Assembly (NCBI GenBank): GCA_002451465.1
Contig: DKCJ01000015.1
Location: 101,536-165,535, forward strand
Length of the DNA: 64,000 bases
Direction: 5' to 3'
Origin: Caryophanales bacterium UBA6877
GTDB lineage: Bacteria; Bacillota_I; Bacilli_A; RFN20; CAG-826
This document shows positions 9,341 through 19,011 of the stretch, one piece after another (positions within the stretch are counted from its first letter, which is position 1; each line of letters begins with the position of its first letter). A program made the translations under genes and the position numbers. The notes under the pieces were generated by a model. The model did no database searches. It was not told the origin of the DNA and saw nothing but the letters and a program-made list of their open reading frames with translations.

Positions 9341-10825
9341 TTATTTAAAAATTCTAACAGCCTCAATAGCTTTCGCCCACTTTTCATCAATAATTTTAAT
9401 ATCTTTTTTATTCATCTTTGGATTAAATTCTTTTTTATATTGATGAATTTTTTTAATATCATCTATAGATTCCCAAAATTTATTTTGAAGTCCAGCAAGA
9501 TAGGCTGCACCTAAAGCTGTAGTTTCAAGACAATGCGGAAGCATAACTTTACAATGTAATATATCAGCTTGATATTGCATTAAATAATTGTTAGCCGTCG
9601 CTCCTCCATCAACTTTTAAAACTTTAAGTTCTTTATGACATTCTTTTTCCATTGCTTTAACTAAATCTTTTGATTGTAAAGCAATGGAATTTAAAGTTGC
9701 TCTAATAAAGTGTTCTTTTTTAGTAGCACGTGTTAAACCAAACACCCCACCACGACATTCATCATCCCAATAAGGAGCACCAAGTCCAACAAATGCCGGA
9801 ACCACATAAACACCGAGTTCAGTATCAACGTTCGTTGCGTAATTTTCGCTATCACTAGCTTTTTTAAACATACGCATTTCATCTCTTAACCATTGAATAC
9901 AAGCTCCACCAATAAAAACCGATCCTTCAAGAGCATACACAACTTTATCACCAATTTGCCAGGCAACAGTTGTTAAAAGACCATTTTTACTTAATATTGG
10001 TTTTTCACCAATATTCATAAGCATAAAGCATCCTGTTCCATATGTATTTTTTGATTCACCAATTTCAAAACAATTTTGACCAAAAAGGGCCGCTTGTTGA
10101 TCACCAGCTACCCCACATATTTTTAAATCTTTTGATAAAATTGTTGCATTACCAAAGTAGTGACTGGAAGGCACAACTTCTGCTAACATACATTTTGGAA
10201 TGTTAAAAATTTTAAGTAATTCTTCATCCCATTTTAATGTATTTATATTAAAAAACATTGTTCTAGATGCATTTGTTATATCTGTTTTAAATATTTTTCC
10301 TTGCGATAATTTATATAGTATCCAAGTATCAATAGTCCCACAAAGTAATTCTCCATTATCAGCACGCTTTTGACCATCTTTAATATGATCTAAAATAAAT
10401 CTTATTTTACTTGCACTAAAATAAGGATTTAAAACAAGTCCAGTTTTTTCATGAATTACTTCTTTATATTTTTCCCATGTATTACAAATTTCTAAAGATT
10501 GTCTTGATTGCCAAACAATTGCATTATAAACGGGCATTCCAGTATTTTTATCCCAAACGATAGTTGTTTCACGTTGATTTGTTAATCCAAGACAATCAAT
10601 ATTATCATATGTTAAATTTGTTTTTGCTAAACAATCATTAATGACATCTAAAACTGAAAGCCAGACATCAAGAGCATTTTGTTCAACCCATCCGTCACTA
10701 GGAAAAAGACATTGAATTTCTTGTTGTGATTTATAAACGATATTCCCATCGTGATCAAAAAGAAGGGCTCTAGTTGATGTTGTACCTTGATCAATCGCTA
10801 ATATAAATTTATTTCTTTTTTTCAC
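9341..10825 (-). CDS. glpK: Glycerol kinase, GTG start
   Basis: A FGGY-family kinase that phosphorylates glycerol to sn-glycerol-3-phosphate using ATP. The N-terminal AIDQGTTSTRA, a TNQRETTIVWD segment, GTIDTWILYKL and a late KVDGGATANN are all characteristic of GlpK. I place the start at the GTG at 10825 (494 residues), because GAGGGGG lies just before it; the longer reading would start at a TTG that itself overlaps this ribosome site. The start overlaps the end of the upstream gene by 17 bases. It is the kinase of the adjacent glycerol-3-phosphate oxidation module. No glycerol facilitator gene is in the window. Confidence 0.95.
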   Translation of the reverse strand: MKKRNKFILAIDQGTTSTRALLFDHDGNIVYKSQQEIQCLFPSDGWVEQNALDVWLSVLDVINDCLAKTNLTYDNIDCLGLTNQRETTIVWDKNTGMPVYNAIVWQSRQSLEICNTWEKYKEVIHEKTGLVLNPYFSASKIRFILDHIKDGQKRADNGELLCGTIDTWILYKLSQGKIFKTDITNASRTMFFNINTLKWDEELLKIFNIPKCMLAEVVPSSHYFGNATILSKDLKICGVAGDQQAALFGQNCFEIGESKNTYGTGCFMLMNIGEKPILSKNGLLTTVAWQIGDKVVYALEGSVFIGGACIQWLRDEMRMFKKASDSENYATNVDTELGVYVVPAFVGLGAPYWDDECRGGVFGLTRATKKEHFIRATLNSIALQSKDLVKAMEKECHKELKVLKVDGGATANNYLMQYQADILHCKVMLPHCLETTALGAAYLAGLQNKFWESIDDIKKIHQYKKEFNPKMNKKDIKIIDEKWAKAIEAVRIFK

Positions 10826-11996
10826 TTTGTTGTTCCCCCTCTTCTTCAATTCTATTTTTCGCCATTAATTTTATCTTTTGAGTAATAGGCGATAATTCTA
10901 TATATACTTGAAAATAATCAGTTAAAAAATCTCTAGAGATTTTTTTAATTAATTTCTTTCGTTTTTCTGGGTATTTTTCAATAGACTTTAAATATTTATG
11001 TCGACTATTAACAAGATTTTTTATGAAATCATTAACAGTTCTACTTTTATTTACATCAACCAACATAAAAACAAAATCAACAAAATCTTGTATCTCTTCA
11101 TTTGTTAAAGATGAAACCCACTTATTAAAAACAATTTTAAATACTTGAGATGACCTTGTCAAACTTTTAACCCTTAAAATTTTTGTCATATCTTTAGGGT
11201 TTAAATTCCAAGTTAATACATCGTGAGCAAATATTGAAAATGAAGAACTTTTAACAATTACATTTTTATTAACATCAAAAAGTGTCCCAACAATATCATC
11301 ATTTGGAACGATTTTTATTATTTGATTTTTATATTTTTCATAATCAAACTTATCGTTTTTAAAACCATTGCCATCTAAATTATAACAAGTGATGATTCGT
11401 TTTTTAAGCTCATCATCTAAATTGAAAAAGGCATAATATGCAAGATTCCCACCTTTTGAATGACCAATAATATAATAATTACTATCTTTATCTAACTCTA
11501 AAATACCTTTAATATATTCTAAAGCTAGTTTTTGAGAAGGAACTTCGTTTTCAATAGCAGTTAAAACATCTTCTTTCCATCCAGGAATTGTATTATCAGT
11601 ACCTCGATAAATTATAAATTTAAGGTTATCTATAAGATAAACCATCGCAAAAAATTGTGTGTTTTTAGATTTTGAAAAAACATTTCTAATTCTAGTAATT
11701 CTTAAATTTTTATATCTTGAACAATTTAAAATATTTTTATAAAAATTATAAAAAACGACTGGACCTGAAAGATATCTCATTGATATCTTTTTCAAGGTTT
11801 CATGTTTACTAAATACATTTAAAGAGATTTCATCGTTAAAAACATCATATTTTTTAAGCACTCTTGGAACAGCCATAAAATCCCCATAAGAAATAGTTGC
11901 GAATACTAAAATATCGCTTTCATTCAATGGGAGTTCTTCAAATGAAGTATTACCATATTTACTAATATAATCTTTTAATACAAATTTTCGTTCCAT
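10809..11996 (-). CDS. DUF2974 (Mbeg1-like) alpha/beta-hydrolase, lipase-like
   Basis: A 395-residue protein of the DUF2974 family. It has a lipase-like core with IIYRGTDNT (oxyanion-hole region), the nucleophile elbow GHSKGGNLAYYAF around residue 180, and a late NDDIVGTLF segment that may carry the catalytic aspartate. Family members are predicted serine hydrolases, but substrates are mostly unknown. There is no signal peptide, so it probably acts in the cytoplasm or at the inner membrane face. It sits between DUF1667 and glycerol kinase, three bases after the former and overlapping the latter. A role in releasing glycerol or fatty acids from lipids would fit the context but is an inference. 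Confidence 0.8.
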   Translation of the reverse strand: MERKFVLKDYISKYGNTSFEELPLNESDILVFATISYGDFMAVPRVLKKYDVFNDEISLNVFSKHETLKKISMRYLSGPVVFYNFYKNILNCSRYKNLRITRIRNVFSKSKNTQFFAMVYLIDNLKFIIYRGTDNTIPGWKEDVLTAIENEVPSQKLALEYIKGILELDKDSNYYIIGHSKGGNLAYYAFFNLDDELKKRIITCYNLDGNGFKNDKFDYEKYKNQIIKIVPNDDIVGTLFDVNKNVIVKSSSFSIFAHDVLTWNLNPKDMTKILRVKSLTRSSQVFKIVFNKWVSSLTNEEIQDFVDFVFMLVDVNKSRTVNDFIKNLVNSRHKYLKSIEKYPEKRKKLIKKISRDFLTDYFQVYIELSPITQKIKLMAKNRIEEEGEQQSEKKK

Positions 11997-11998
11997 TT

Positions 11999-12343
11999 TT
12001 ATTTTATTTCTTGAGTCGCAATAATATCTGCTCCTGTATTTAATACGTTTTTAATTAAAACTTGATGCATTGAAATTGGTAATTTAACTCTGACTTTATT
12101 TATCTCTTTCATAACATCAAAGATTTTTTCTTTAGGAATAGCTCTACTTGTTTTACAAGAAACTACTCTATAAGTATCACTATCTATAACTTTACAAGTA
12201 GAAGTAACAGTTCTTAAAGGATGGGTTGATTCTTGTTTAACATAATTTATACCTCTAGGGCATTTGTTACCACTTATTTTTCCATCATCATCAATAGTTA
12301 TATGGCATCCATTAGGACAAATTATACAAATAAATTCTTTCAT
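11999..12343 (-). CDS. DUF1667 protein, small cysteine-rich partner of GlpA-type dehydrogenases
   Basis: A 114-residue protein with cysteines at 6, 9, 13 and 28 (CIICPNGC...CPRG), the signature of DUF1667. In other Firmicutes this family lies next to the same pair of FAD enzymes seen here and is assumed to be a small Fe-S or metal-binding electron-transfer subunit. The rest of the protein (HPLRTVTST) is typical of the family. A GTGGAGG ribosome site precedes the ATG at 12343. It lies two bases after the upstream oxidoreductase gene and two bases before the DUF2974 gene. Confidence 0.88.
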   Translation of the reverse strand: MKEFICIICPNGCHITIDDDGKISGNKCPRGINYVKQESTHPLRTVTSTCKVIDSDTYRVVSCKTSRAIPKEKIFDVMKEINKVRVKLPISMHQVLIKNVLNTGADIIATQEIK

Positions 12344-12345
12344 AA

Positions 12346-13598
12346 TTAATTTTCCTCCACAGATACACTAATTTCGTTAATATTATTAAAATCAACATCT
12401 TTTAAAACAACCTTTTCCATTTCAGAAGGAATAATAAATGGTTTTACCATCTTTTTTAATATAGTATCTCCATCTTTTATTAAAATAGTTGCTTTTTTAA
12501 TAGGTTTTTTAACTCTAAAAGAAAATATAACTTCATTTAAGTCTTTTGTCACTTTAATAATATTTGGTAAAACGTAACCTAGATTATTTAATGGATTTAC
12601 ATTAATTGTTTTTATAACTTCCCTATTAGGATTTTTAATATATAAAGCAGCATTTTTACCAGCTAGAGCTCCTTCTTCACTAACAAAATCAACAAGGTCA
12701 TGAACATGTAAAACATTACCACATGAAAATACTCCATCAATTGATGTTTCTAAATTATTATCAACTTTTGCTCCTTTAGTTCTTAAATTAACTTCAGCAC
12801 CAGCATCTTTTAACAAAACATTAAATGGATAAAGTCCAACCGATAAAAGTAAGCAATCACACTTTATAATTTGTTCTTTCCCTTTTATAGGAACTAATTT
12901 ATCATCAACATCACATATCTCAATAGCTTCTAGTTTCTTTTTACCAATAATTCGCGTAATGGTGTTATGTAGTCTTAAAGGTATATTAAAATCATTTAAA
13001 CATTGAACGATATTTCGATTTAATCCATTGCTATATGGCATAAGCTCACTAACTCCAATAACCTTACAACCTTCTAAAGTCATACGTCTAGCCATAATAA
13101 GTCCAATATCTCCACTACCTAAAATATATACATTCTTACCAACTAAATACCCATCAACATTTAAATATTTTTGAGCAAGTCCGGCCGTAAAAACGCCTTC
13201 AGGTCTATCTCCTGGAATTAAAATTTGTCCTCTTGTTCTTTCATTACATCCAGCAGCAAAAATCACTGCTTTAGCTTCAATTTTTGAAACACCATCTACG
13301 CTATTTGCGTACGTAATAATTTTATCTTTTGATATAGATAAAACTAAGGTTTCAAGTTTAATCTCTATATTTCTTTTATTAAATTCTTCAATAAAACGAT
13401 ACGCATATTCTGGACCAGTAAGTTCTTCTTTAAAAGTATGTAAACCAAATCCATTATGAATACATTGATTCAAAATTCCACCAAGTTTACTATCTCTTTC
13501 AAAAACAACAATATCCTTAATTCCATTATCAAAAGCTGAAATAGCAGCAGCTAATCCAGCGGAACCTCCGCCTATGATAGCAAGTTCAATTTTTCTCA

Positions 13599-13599
<1 letters not shown>
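12346..13599 (-). CDS. FAD/NAD(P)-dependent oxidoreductase of the glycerol-3-phosphate module
   Basis: A 417-residue two-dinucleotide-binding flavoprotein. GGGSAGLAAAIS near the N-terminus binds FAD, a CNERTRGQ segment follows, YILGSGDIGLIMARR binds NAD(P), and a C-terminal SIDGVFSCGNVLHVHD closes the FAD site. This is the pyridine nucleotide-disulphide oxidoreductase partner seen beside GlpA-like and DUF1667 genes. It may pass electrons from the dehydrogenase to NAD+, but the direction of flow is inferred. The start ATG overlaps the last base of the GlpA-like stop (TAATG arrangement), with AAGGTGA upstream, so it is translationally coupled. Confidence 0.85.
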
Positions 13600-15041
<1,442 letters not shown>

Positions 15042-15042
15042 G

Positions 15043-15390
15043 CTAATTATTATCCTTCCTATTTATGGAATCATTTTTTGTAAATCCATGAGGATACCTA
15101 TTATGTAATTTGTTTAAATTGTATTCCGCACATTCTTCTAAAGTTACACCAAGTCCCGAACATGTTTCAGCAACATACCAAAGAACGTCCCCGAGTTCAT
15201 TTAAAAGTTTTTCTTTATTTAATTCATGTCCTTGAAAACGATTTTTCTTAACAAGGTCACAACATTCACCACTTTCTCCAGCGAGACCCAAGACACCATT
15301 TAAAATTAAATCTTTTCTTCCATCTTCGGAAACTAAATCATAAGCAGCTTTTTGATAACTATTGAAATCTAATTTAACTTTATCACTCAT
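15043..15390 (-). CDS. MazG-like nucleotide pyrophosphohydrolase
   Basis: A 115-residue all-helical MazG/NTP-PPase-like protein. GLAGESGECCDLVKK and NELGDVLWYVAE give the ExxE...ExxD metal-binding pattern. Enzymes of this type hydrolyse (d)NTPs to monophosphates, often for house-cleaning of damaged nucleotides. The ATG at 15390 is one base after the stop of the flavo-diiron gene; a TTG twelve bases earlier lies within that gene and has no ribosome site. Its place between oxygen-defence and glycerol genes fits removal of oxidised nucleotides, though this is inference. Confidence 0.85.
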   Translation of the reverse strand: MSDKVKLDFNSYQKAAYDLVSEDGRKDLILNGVLGLAGESGECCDLVKKNRFQGHELNKEKLLNELGDVLWYVAETCSGLGVTLEECAEYNLNKLHNRYPHGFTKNDSINRKDNN

Positions 15391-15391
15391 T

Positions 15392-17206
15392 TTAAAATCC
15401 AACCTTTTCGAAATCTTCTAAACCGTGTTTACAAATTGGGCAAACAAAATCTTTTGGAATATCTTTGCCTTCATAAAAATAACCGCAAATTTTGCATCTA
15501 TAACCAACTTTATTTGCTTCAACTTTTGGTTTTGGTTTAACAAAATTTAAATAATGAGTATATGTTAAACTTTCTTCATTATTTAAAACTTTACTTTCAT
15601 TAAATTTACAAATAAAGCCATAATGTGATCCTAAATCAATAACTTCAGTAACGACAAGAGAAATATAAGCATTAGCATAGCGAGTTAAATATGGAAGTCC
15701 ATTTTCTGCTAAAGCATAATCATTAAAGCCATCAAATTTATCAACATTTCTACCACTTTGGAAGCCAAATCGTTTAAAGACATCAAATGGACAATCTTTA
15801 GCTAAAATTGATAAATTTGCAACCTTTGTATAATGTAAAATTTCGCCAGAATAATTTTTCTTGTTAACCGAAAGCATAATTCTATCATCGCTAACTTGAT
15901 TTACAGTATTAATGATGCATCCATTGAATTTTTCACTACCTTTTGTTAATAAAACAAATAATCCATAACTAATTTTAAAAAGCGGATTAGTTTCTGGTTT
16001 TTTAGTTTTAATATCACTAGCGAATTCTTTTACTAAATCTTTTAAATCATTTATTTGATTCTCTTTTAATGAAGATTTGATTGTTAAAGATTTATTTAAA
16101 ACATTCATATTGCTCATTTCACTAAAAACCTTAATTAAAAGATTCTTTGCAGTTGGTGCCCAACTACCATTTTCAATAATAGCTACTTTCCTATTTTTTA
16201 ATCCATGATATTTTAAATCATTAACAAACTCTTCCATTGGAGTAAAAATACCAGCGTTATAAGTAGTAGAAAGTATAAAAAGATGAGAATACTTAAAAGC
16301 TTCACTTACAAGATATGATTTATCAGTTTTACTAACATCATAACAATGAATATCTTTAACGCCTAAACTTGCAAGTTCATCGCACACAATTGAAGCAGCG
16401 TTTGCAGTATGTCCATAAACTGAAGCATAAACTACTAAAACACCATTTACTTCAGATTCATAAGTGCTCCAATGTTGATATTTATCTAATATATAAGATA
16501 AATTTTTTCTCCAAATTGGTCCATGTAAAGGTAAAATAGCTTCTATTTCAACAGTTGATGCTTTTTTAAGAGCAGCTTGAACTTGCACACCATATTTACC
16601 AACAATATTTGTGTAATATCTTCTAGCTTCATCAATCTCTTCATGTTCAAAATCAACTTCATCAGCAAATAAGTTGCCAGCTAAAGCGCCAAATGTTCCA
16701 AAAGCATCTGCACTAAATAAGGTCTTTGTTGTTACATCATACGTCATCATTACTTCTGGCCAATGAACCATTGGTGCAAAAACAAAAGTAAGTTTATGTT
16801 TTCCTAAACTTAAAACTTCAAGCTCTTTAACAATTTGAATCTTATTTTGTGGTAAATCCTCAAAATAATTTCTTAACATAACTTCAATTTTTTGATTACA
16901 TACAATTGTTGTTTCAGGGTGTCTTAAAAGTAAATGCTCAATTGTTGCAGAGTGATCTGGTTCCATATGATTAATGATTAAATAATCAAGTGGTCTTCCA
17001 TCTAAAACATCATTAATTTTTTTAATAAAAGTGTCTGCAACGCTTTCATCTACAGTATCTAATACGCAAGTTTTCTCATCTAAAATAACATAAGAATTAT
17101 ATGAAACACCATTTGTTAAAGGATAAACATTTTCAAATAATTCAATACGTCGATCACTAGCACCAACGTAATAAGTGTCTTCTCTAACTTCTCTTTTTAA
17201 AAACAT
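15392..17206 (-). CDS. Flavo-diiron protein fused to flavin reductase and rubredoxin
   Basis: A 604-residue fusion. Residues 1-245 form the metallo-beta-lactamase diiron domain with H80, E82, D84 and H85 (HMEPDHS). Residues about 255-395 form a flavodoxin domain (VVYASVYGHTANAA). Residues about 410-560 resemble the FMN-binding flavin reductase domain. The last 37 residues are a rubredoxin-like zinc or iron knuckle with C571, C574, C589 and C592. Flavo-diiron proteins reduce O2 to water or NO to N2O in the cytoplasm of anaerobes; here the electron-delivery modules are built in. A GGAG ribosome site precedes the ATG. It lies three bases after the acetyltransferase stop and opposite a superoxide reductase gene. 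Confidence 0.93.
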   Translation of the reverse strand: MFLKREVREDTYYVGASDRRIELFENVYPLTNGVSYNSYVILDEKTCVLDTVDESVADTFIKKINDVLDGRPLDYLIINHMEPDHSATIEHLLLRHPETTIVCNQKIEVMLRNYFEDLPQNKIQIVKELEVLSLGKHKLTFVFAPMVHWPEVMMTYDVTTKTLFSADAFGTFGALAGNLFADEVDFEHEEIDEARRYYTNIVGKYGVQVQAALKKASTVEIEAILPLHGPIWRKNLSYILDKYQHWSTYESEVNGVLVVYASVYGHTANAASIVCDELASLGVKDIHCYDVSKTDKSYLVSEAFKYSHLFILSTTYNAGIFTPMEEFVNDLKYHGLKNRKVAIIENGSWAPTAKNLLIKVFSEMSNMNVLNKSLTIKSSLKENQINDLKDLVKEFASDIKTKKPETNPLFKISYGLFVLLTKGSEKFNGCIINTVNQVSDDRIMLSVNKKNYSGEILHYTKVANLSILAKDCPFDVFKRFGFQSGRNVDKFDGFNDYALAENGLPYLTRYANAYISLVVTEVIDLGSHYGFICKFNESKVLNNEESLTYTHYLNFVKPKPKVEANKVGYRCKICGYFYEGKDIPKDFVCPICKHGLEDFEKVGF

Positions 17207-17209
17207 ATA

Positions 17210-18502
17210 TTATTTCTCCATTTCTTTTCTATATAAATCTGCTTCTTTTTTCCAATAAGAACGTTCTTCGTCAGTAATATCTCTTATTTTTTGAGCAGGA
17301 TTTCCTGCGTAAATCCCGTGACTTTCTAAATCGTGAGTAACAACAGAACCACTTCCAACAACAACATCATCATGAATAGTTACACCAGGATTTATAATCG
17401 CTCCAGCACCAATAAATACATCATTTCCAATATTAATAGGTAAACCATATTCTAAATTAGTATTGCGAACATCTTTATCAATTGGACTTGTAGCTGTTGT
17501 TAAAATTACTCTTGGTCCAAGAAATACGTTATTACCAATATTAACTTCACAATCATCTATAATAACGCAGCCAACATTAGCATAAAAATTATCCCCAACT
17601 GTAATATTTACACCATAATCGCAATAAAAAGGAGGTTCAATATGTAAATATTTTCCACTACTTTTTAACATAGCTCTTAATATATATCCTCTTCTTTTTC
17701 CATCTCTAAAACTAGTTTGATTAAATTCTTCAAGCATTGATCTATTTTGTCTAAAAGCCGCAATAAGTTCAGAATCACTTGAATTGTATAATTTTCCTTT
17801 TAACATTCTTTCTTTGTTGTTCATAATTTCTCCTTTATTTTTTAATAGTTTGGCTTTTGCCTTGTCTTCTTTATTAACTCTAAACGAATCATTAATTTTT
17901 GAGATCGTTTTATTAACTATAATTTTATCAAGATTAGAGCTCTCTATATAGTTAAAAGTATCATTTTTATAATGAATATATAATTCACATAATAACCAAC
18001 TTTCAACCATTTGCACATAATATGCTTCATCATTTTTAAATAGTTTAAAAATTAATGGTAAATTTTGTTTATCTTTTAAATATTTAAAACATATCAAATA
18101 TGCAAGCCTTCTAATATATTGATTTTTATTATCTAAAAGGACTAATAAATATTTATATATTTCATTAAAATCATTATCTAATTTAATATATTGATATGTA
18201 GAATCAGTAAGCATCCATCCTTCATAAAAAGATGAATAAGAATTTAATAATTCAATAATGTCTTCAAAATCGTTTGCTTGATTAAAAGCAATTGAAAAAA
18301 ATATAAAACTTAAATCAAATGTATTATCTAAAATTATATTTTTATAATCTAAGTCTTTATATTTTTCCACGAGTTTTTTAAGTTCTGGAATCGAAAACCC
18401 TAAAAATAATTGATTAGTGCCACTTAAGTTAGGATTCTTACTTGGACTTTTTTTCTTAATATTTGTCGATAAATCTTTAAGTAAATCATTAAAACTCAAC
18501 AT
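17210..18502 (-). CDS. AlkD-like DNA alkylation-repair domain fused in frame to sugar O-acetyltransferase
   Basis: A single open frame of 430 codons. Residues 1-226 are an AlkD-type HEAT-like DNA glycosylase (conserved VESWLLCELYIHY and a KINDSFRV motif near its natural end). Residues 227-430 are a complete maltose/galactoside O-acetyltransferase with left-handed beta-helix hexapeptides (VTVGDNFYANVGC, FIGAGAIINPGVTI) and a GNPAQKIR end. No stop separates them. The internal ATG at 17824 has its own AAGGAG five bases upstream, so a separate 204-residue acetyltransferase is probably made as well. The ATG at 18502 has no ribosome site but a TATAAT six bases before it. A loss of the stop between two former genes is the simplest explanation. 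Confidence 0.85.
   Translation of the reverse strand: MLSFNDLLKDLSTNIKKKSPSKNPNLSGTNQLFLGFSIPELKKLVEKYKDLDYKNIILDNTFDLSFIFFSIAFNQANDFEDIIELLNSYSSFYEGWMLTDSTYQYIKLDNDFNEIYKYLLVLLDNKNQYIRRLAYLICFKYLKDKQNLPLIFKLFKNDEAYYVQMVESWLLCELYIHYKNDTFNYIESSNLDKIIVNKTISKINDSFRVNKEDKAKAKLLKNKGEIMNNKERMLKGKLYNSSDSELIAAFRQNRSMLEEFNQTSFRDGKRRGYILRAMLKSSGKYLHIEPPFYCDYGVNITVGDNFYANVGCVIIDDCEVNIGNNVFLGPRVILTTATSPIDKDVRNTNLEYGLPINIGNDVFIGAGAIINPGVTIHDDVVVGSGSVVTHDLESHGIYAGNPAQKIRDITDEERSYWKKEADLYRKEMEK
17822..17835 (-). promoter_or_regulatory. Internal ribosome binding site and start codon for the acetyltransferase
   Basis: On the minus strand AAGGAG (17835-17830) is followed by five bases and ATG (17824-17822), in frame with the upstream AlkD-like domain. 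The encoded MNNKERMLKGKLY matches the normal N-terminus of maltose O-acetyltransferases, so an independent translation start is likely. Confidence 0.75.
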
Positions 18503-18508
18503 ATAATA

Positions 18509-18517
18509 ATTATATCA
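18509..18517 (-). promoter_or_regulatory. Extended -10 promoter, probably leaderless, for the long minus-strand train
   Basis: TGATATAAT (TGn extended -10) ends six bases before the ATG at 18502, which has no Shine-Dalgarno sequence. Transcription would begin at or next to the A of the start codon. No good -35 element is visible. Confidence 0.5.
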
Positions 18518-18577
18518 AAGCATTATATTTTCTTTTAGACTTTGTTTGTGAAAAAATAATTATAGGAGGGAAAAATT

Positions 18578-18964
18578 ATGAATAAAGAGTTAAGATTTTA
18601 CAAATGTGATTTATGTGGGAAAGTTATTGAAATACTTAATGATTCAACTACTCCTACAATTTGCTGTTCAAAAGAAATGAAAGAGTTAATTCCAAATACT
18701 CATGAAGGAGCAGTTGAAAAACATGTACCTACTACAAGAATCGAAGGAAATAAAATTCATGTTGAAGTAGGAGAAGTTCTCCATCCAATGAGCAAAGAAC
18801 ATTTAATTAATTTTATTGTTCTTCAAACAAATAAATCTGTATATAGAAAAGATTTAAATCCTGAATCAAAACCTGTTGCTGATTTCTTACTTTTAGAAGA
18901 TGAAAAACCAGTCGCAGTATTTGCATATTGTAATTTACACGGTCTTTGGAAAAAAGATTTATAA
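18578..18964 (+). CDS. Superoxide reductase (class I desulfoferrodoxin)
   Basis: A 128-residue cytoplasmic enzyme that reduces superoxide to H2O2 without making O2. The N-terminal desulforedoxin domain has C10, C13, C29 and C30 for iron centre I. The catalytic centre II ligands H49, H69, H75, C118 and H121 are all present (EKHVP, LHPMSKEH, CNLHGLW). The length is typical of the two-domain form. A strong AGGAGGG precedes the ATG. The gene is monocistronic, followed by a clear terminator, and divergent from the train that encodes the rubredoxin-bearing flavo-diiron protein, a plausible electron partner. Confidence 0.95.
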   Translation: MNKELRFYKCDLCGKVIEILNDSTTPTICCSKEMKELIPNTHEGAVEKHVPTTRIEGNKIHVEVGEVLHPMSKEHLINFIVLQTNKSVYRKDLNPESKPVADFLLLEDEKPVAVFAYCNLHGLWKKDL

Positions 18965-18968
18965 AAAT

Positions 18969-19003
18969 AATCCCTTACGAAGTTAGTTCGTAAGGGATTT
19001 TTA
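18969..19003 (+). terminator. Bidirectional intrinsic terminator
   Basis: TCCCTTACGAA (18971-18981) pairs perfectly with TTCGTAAGGGA (18987-18997) around a 5-base loop, extended by A-T pairs. It is followed by TTTTTAAATTTT on the plus strand and by a moderately T-rich run on the minus strand. It ends the superoxide reductase gene and probably also the convergent ABC transporter operon. Confidence 0.85.
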
Positions 19004-19011
19004 AATTTTGT

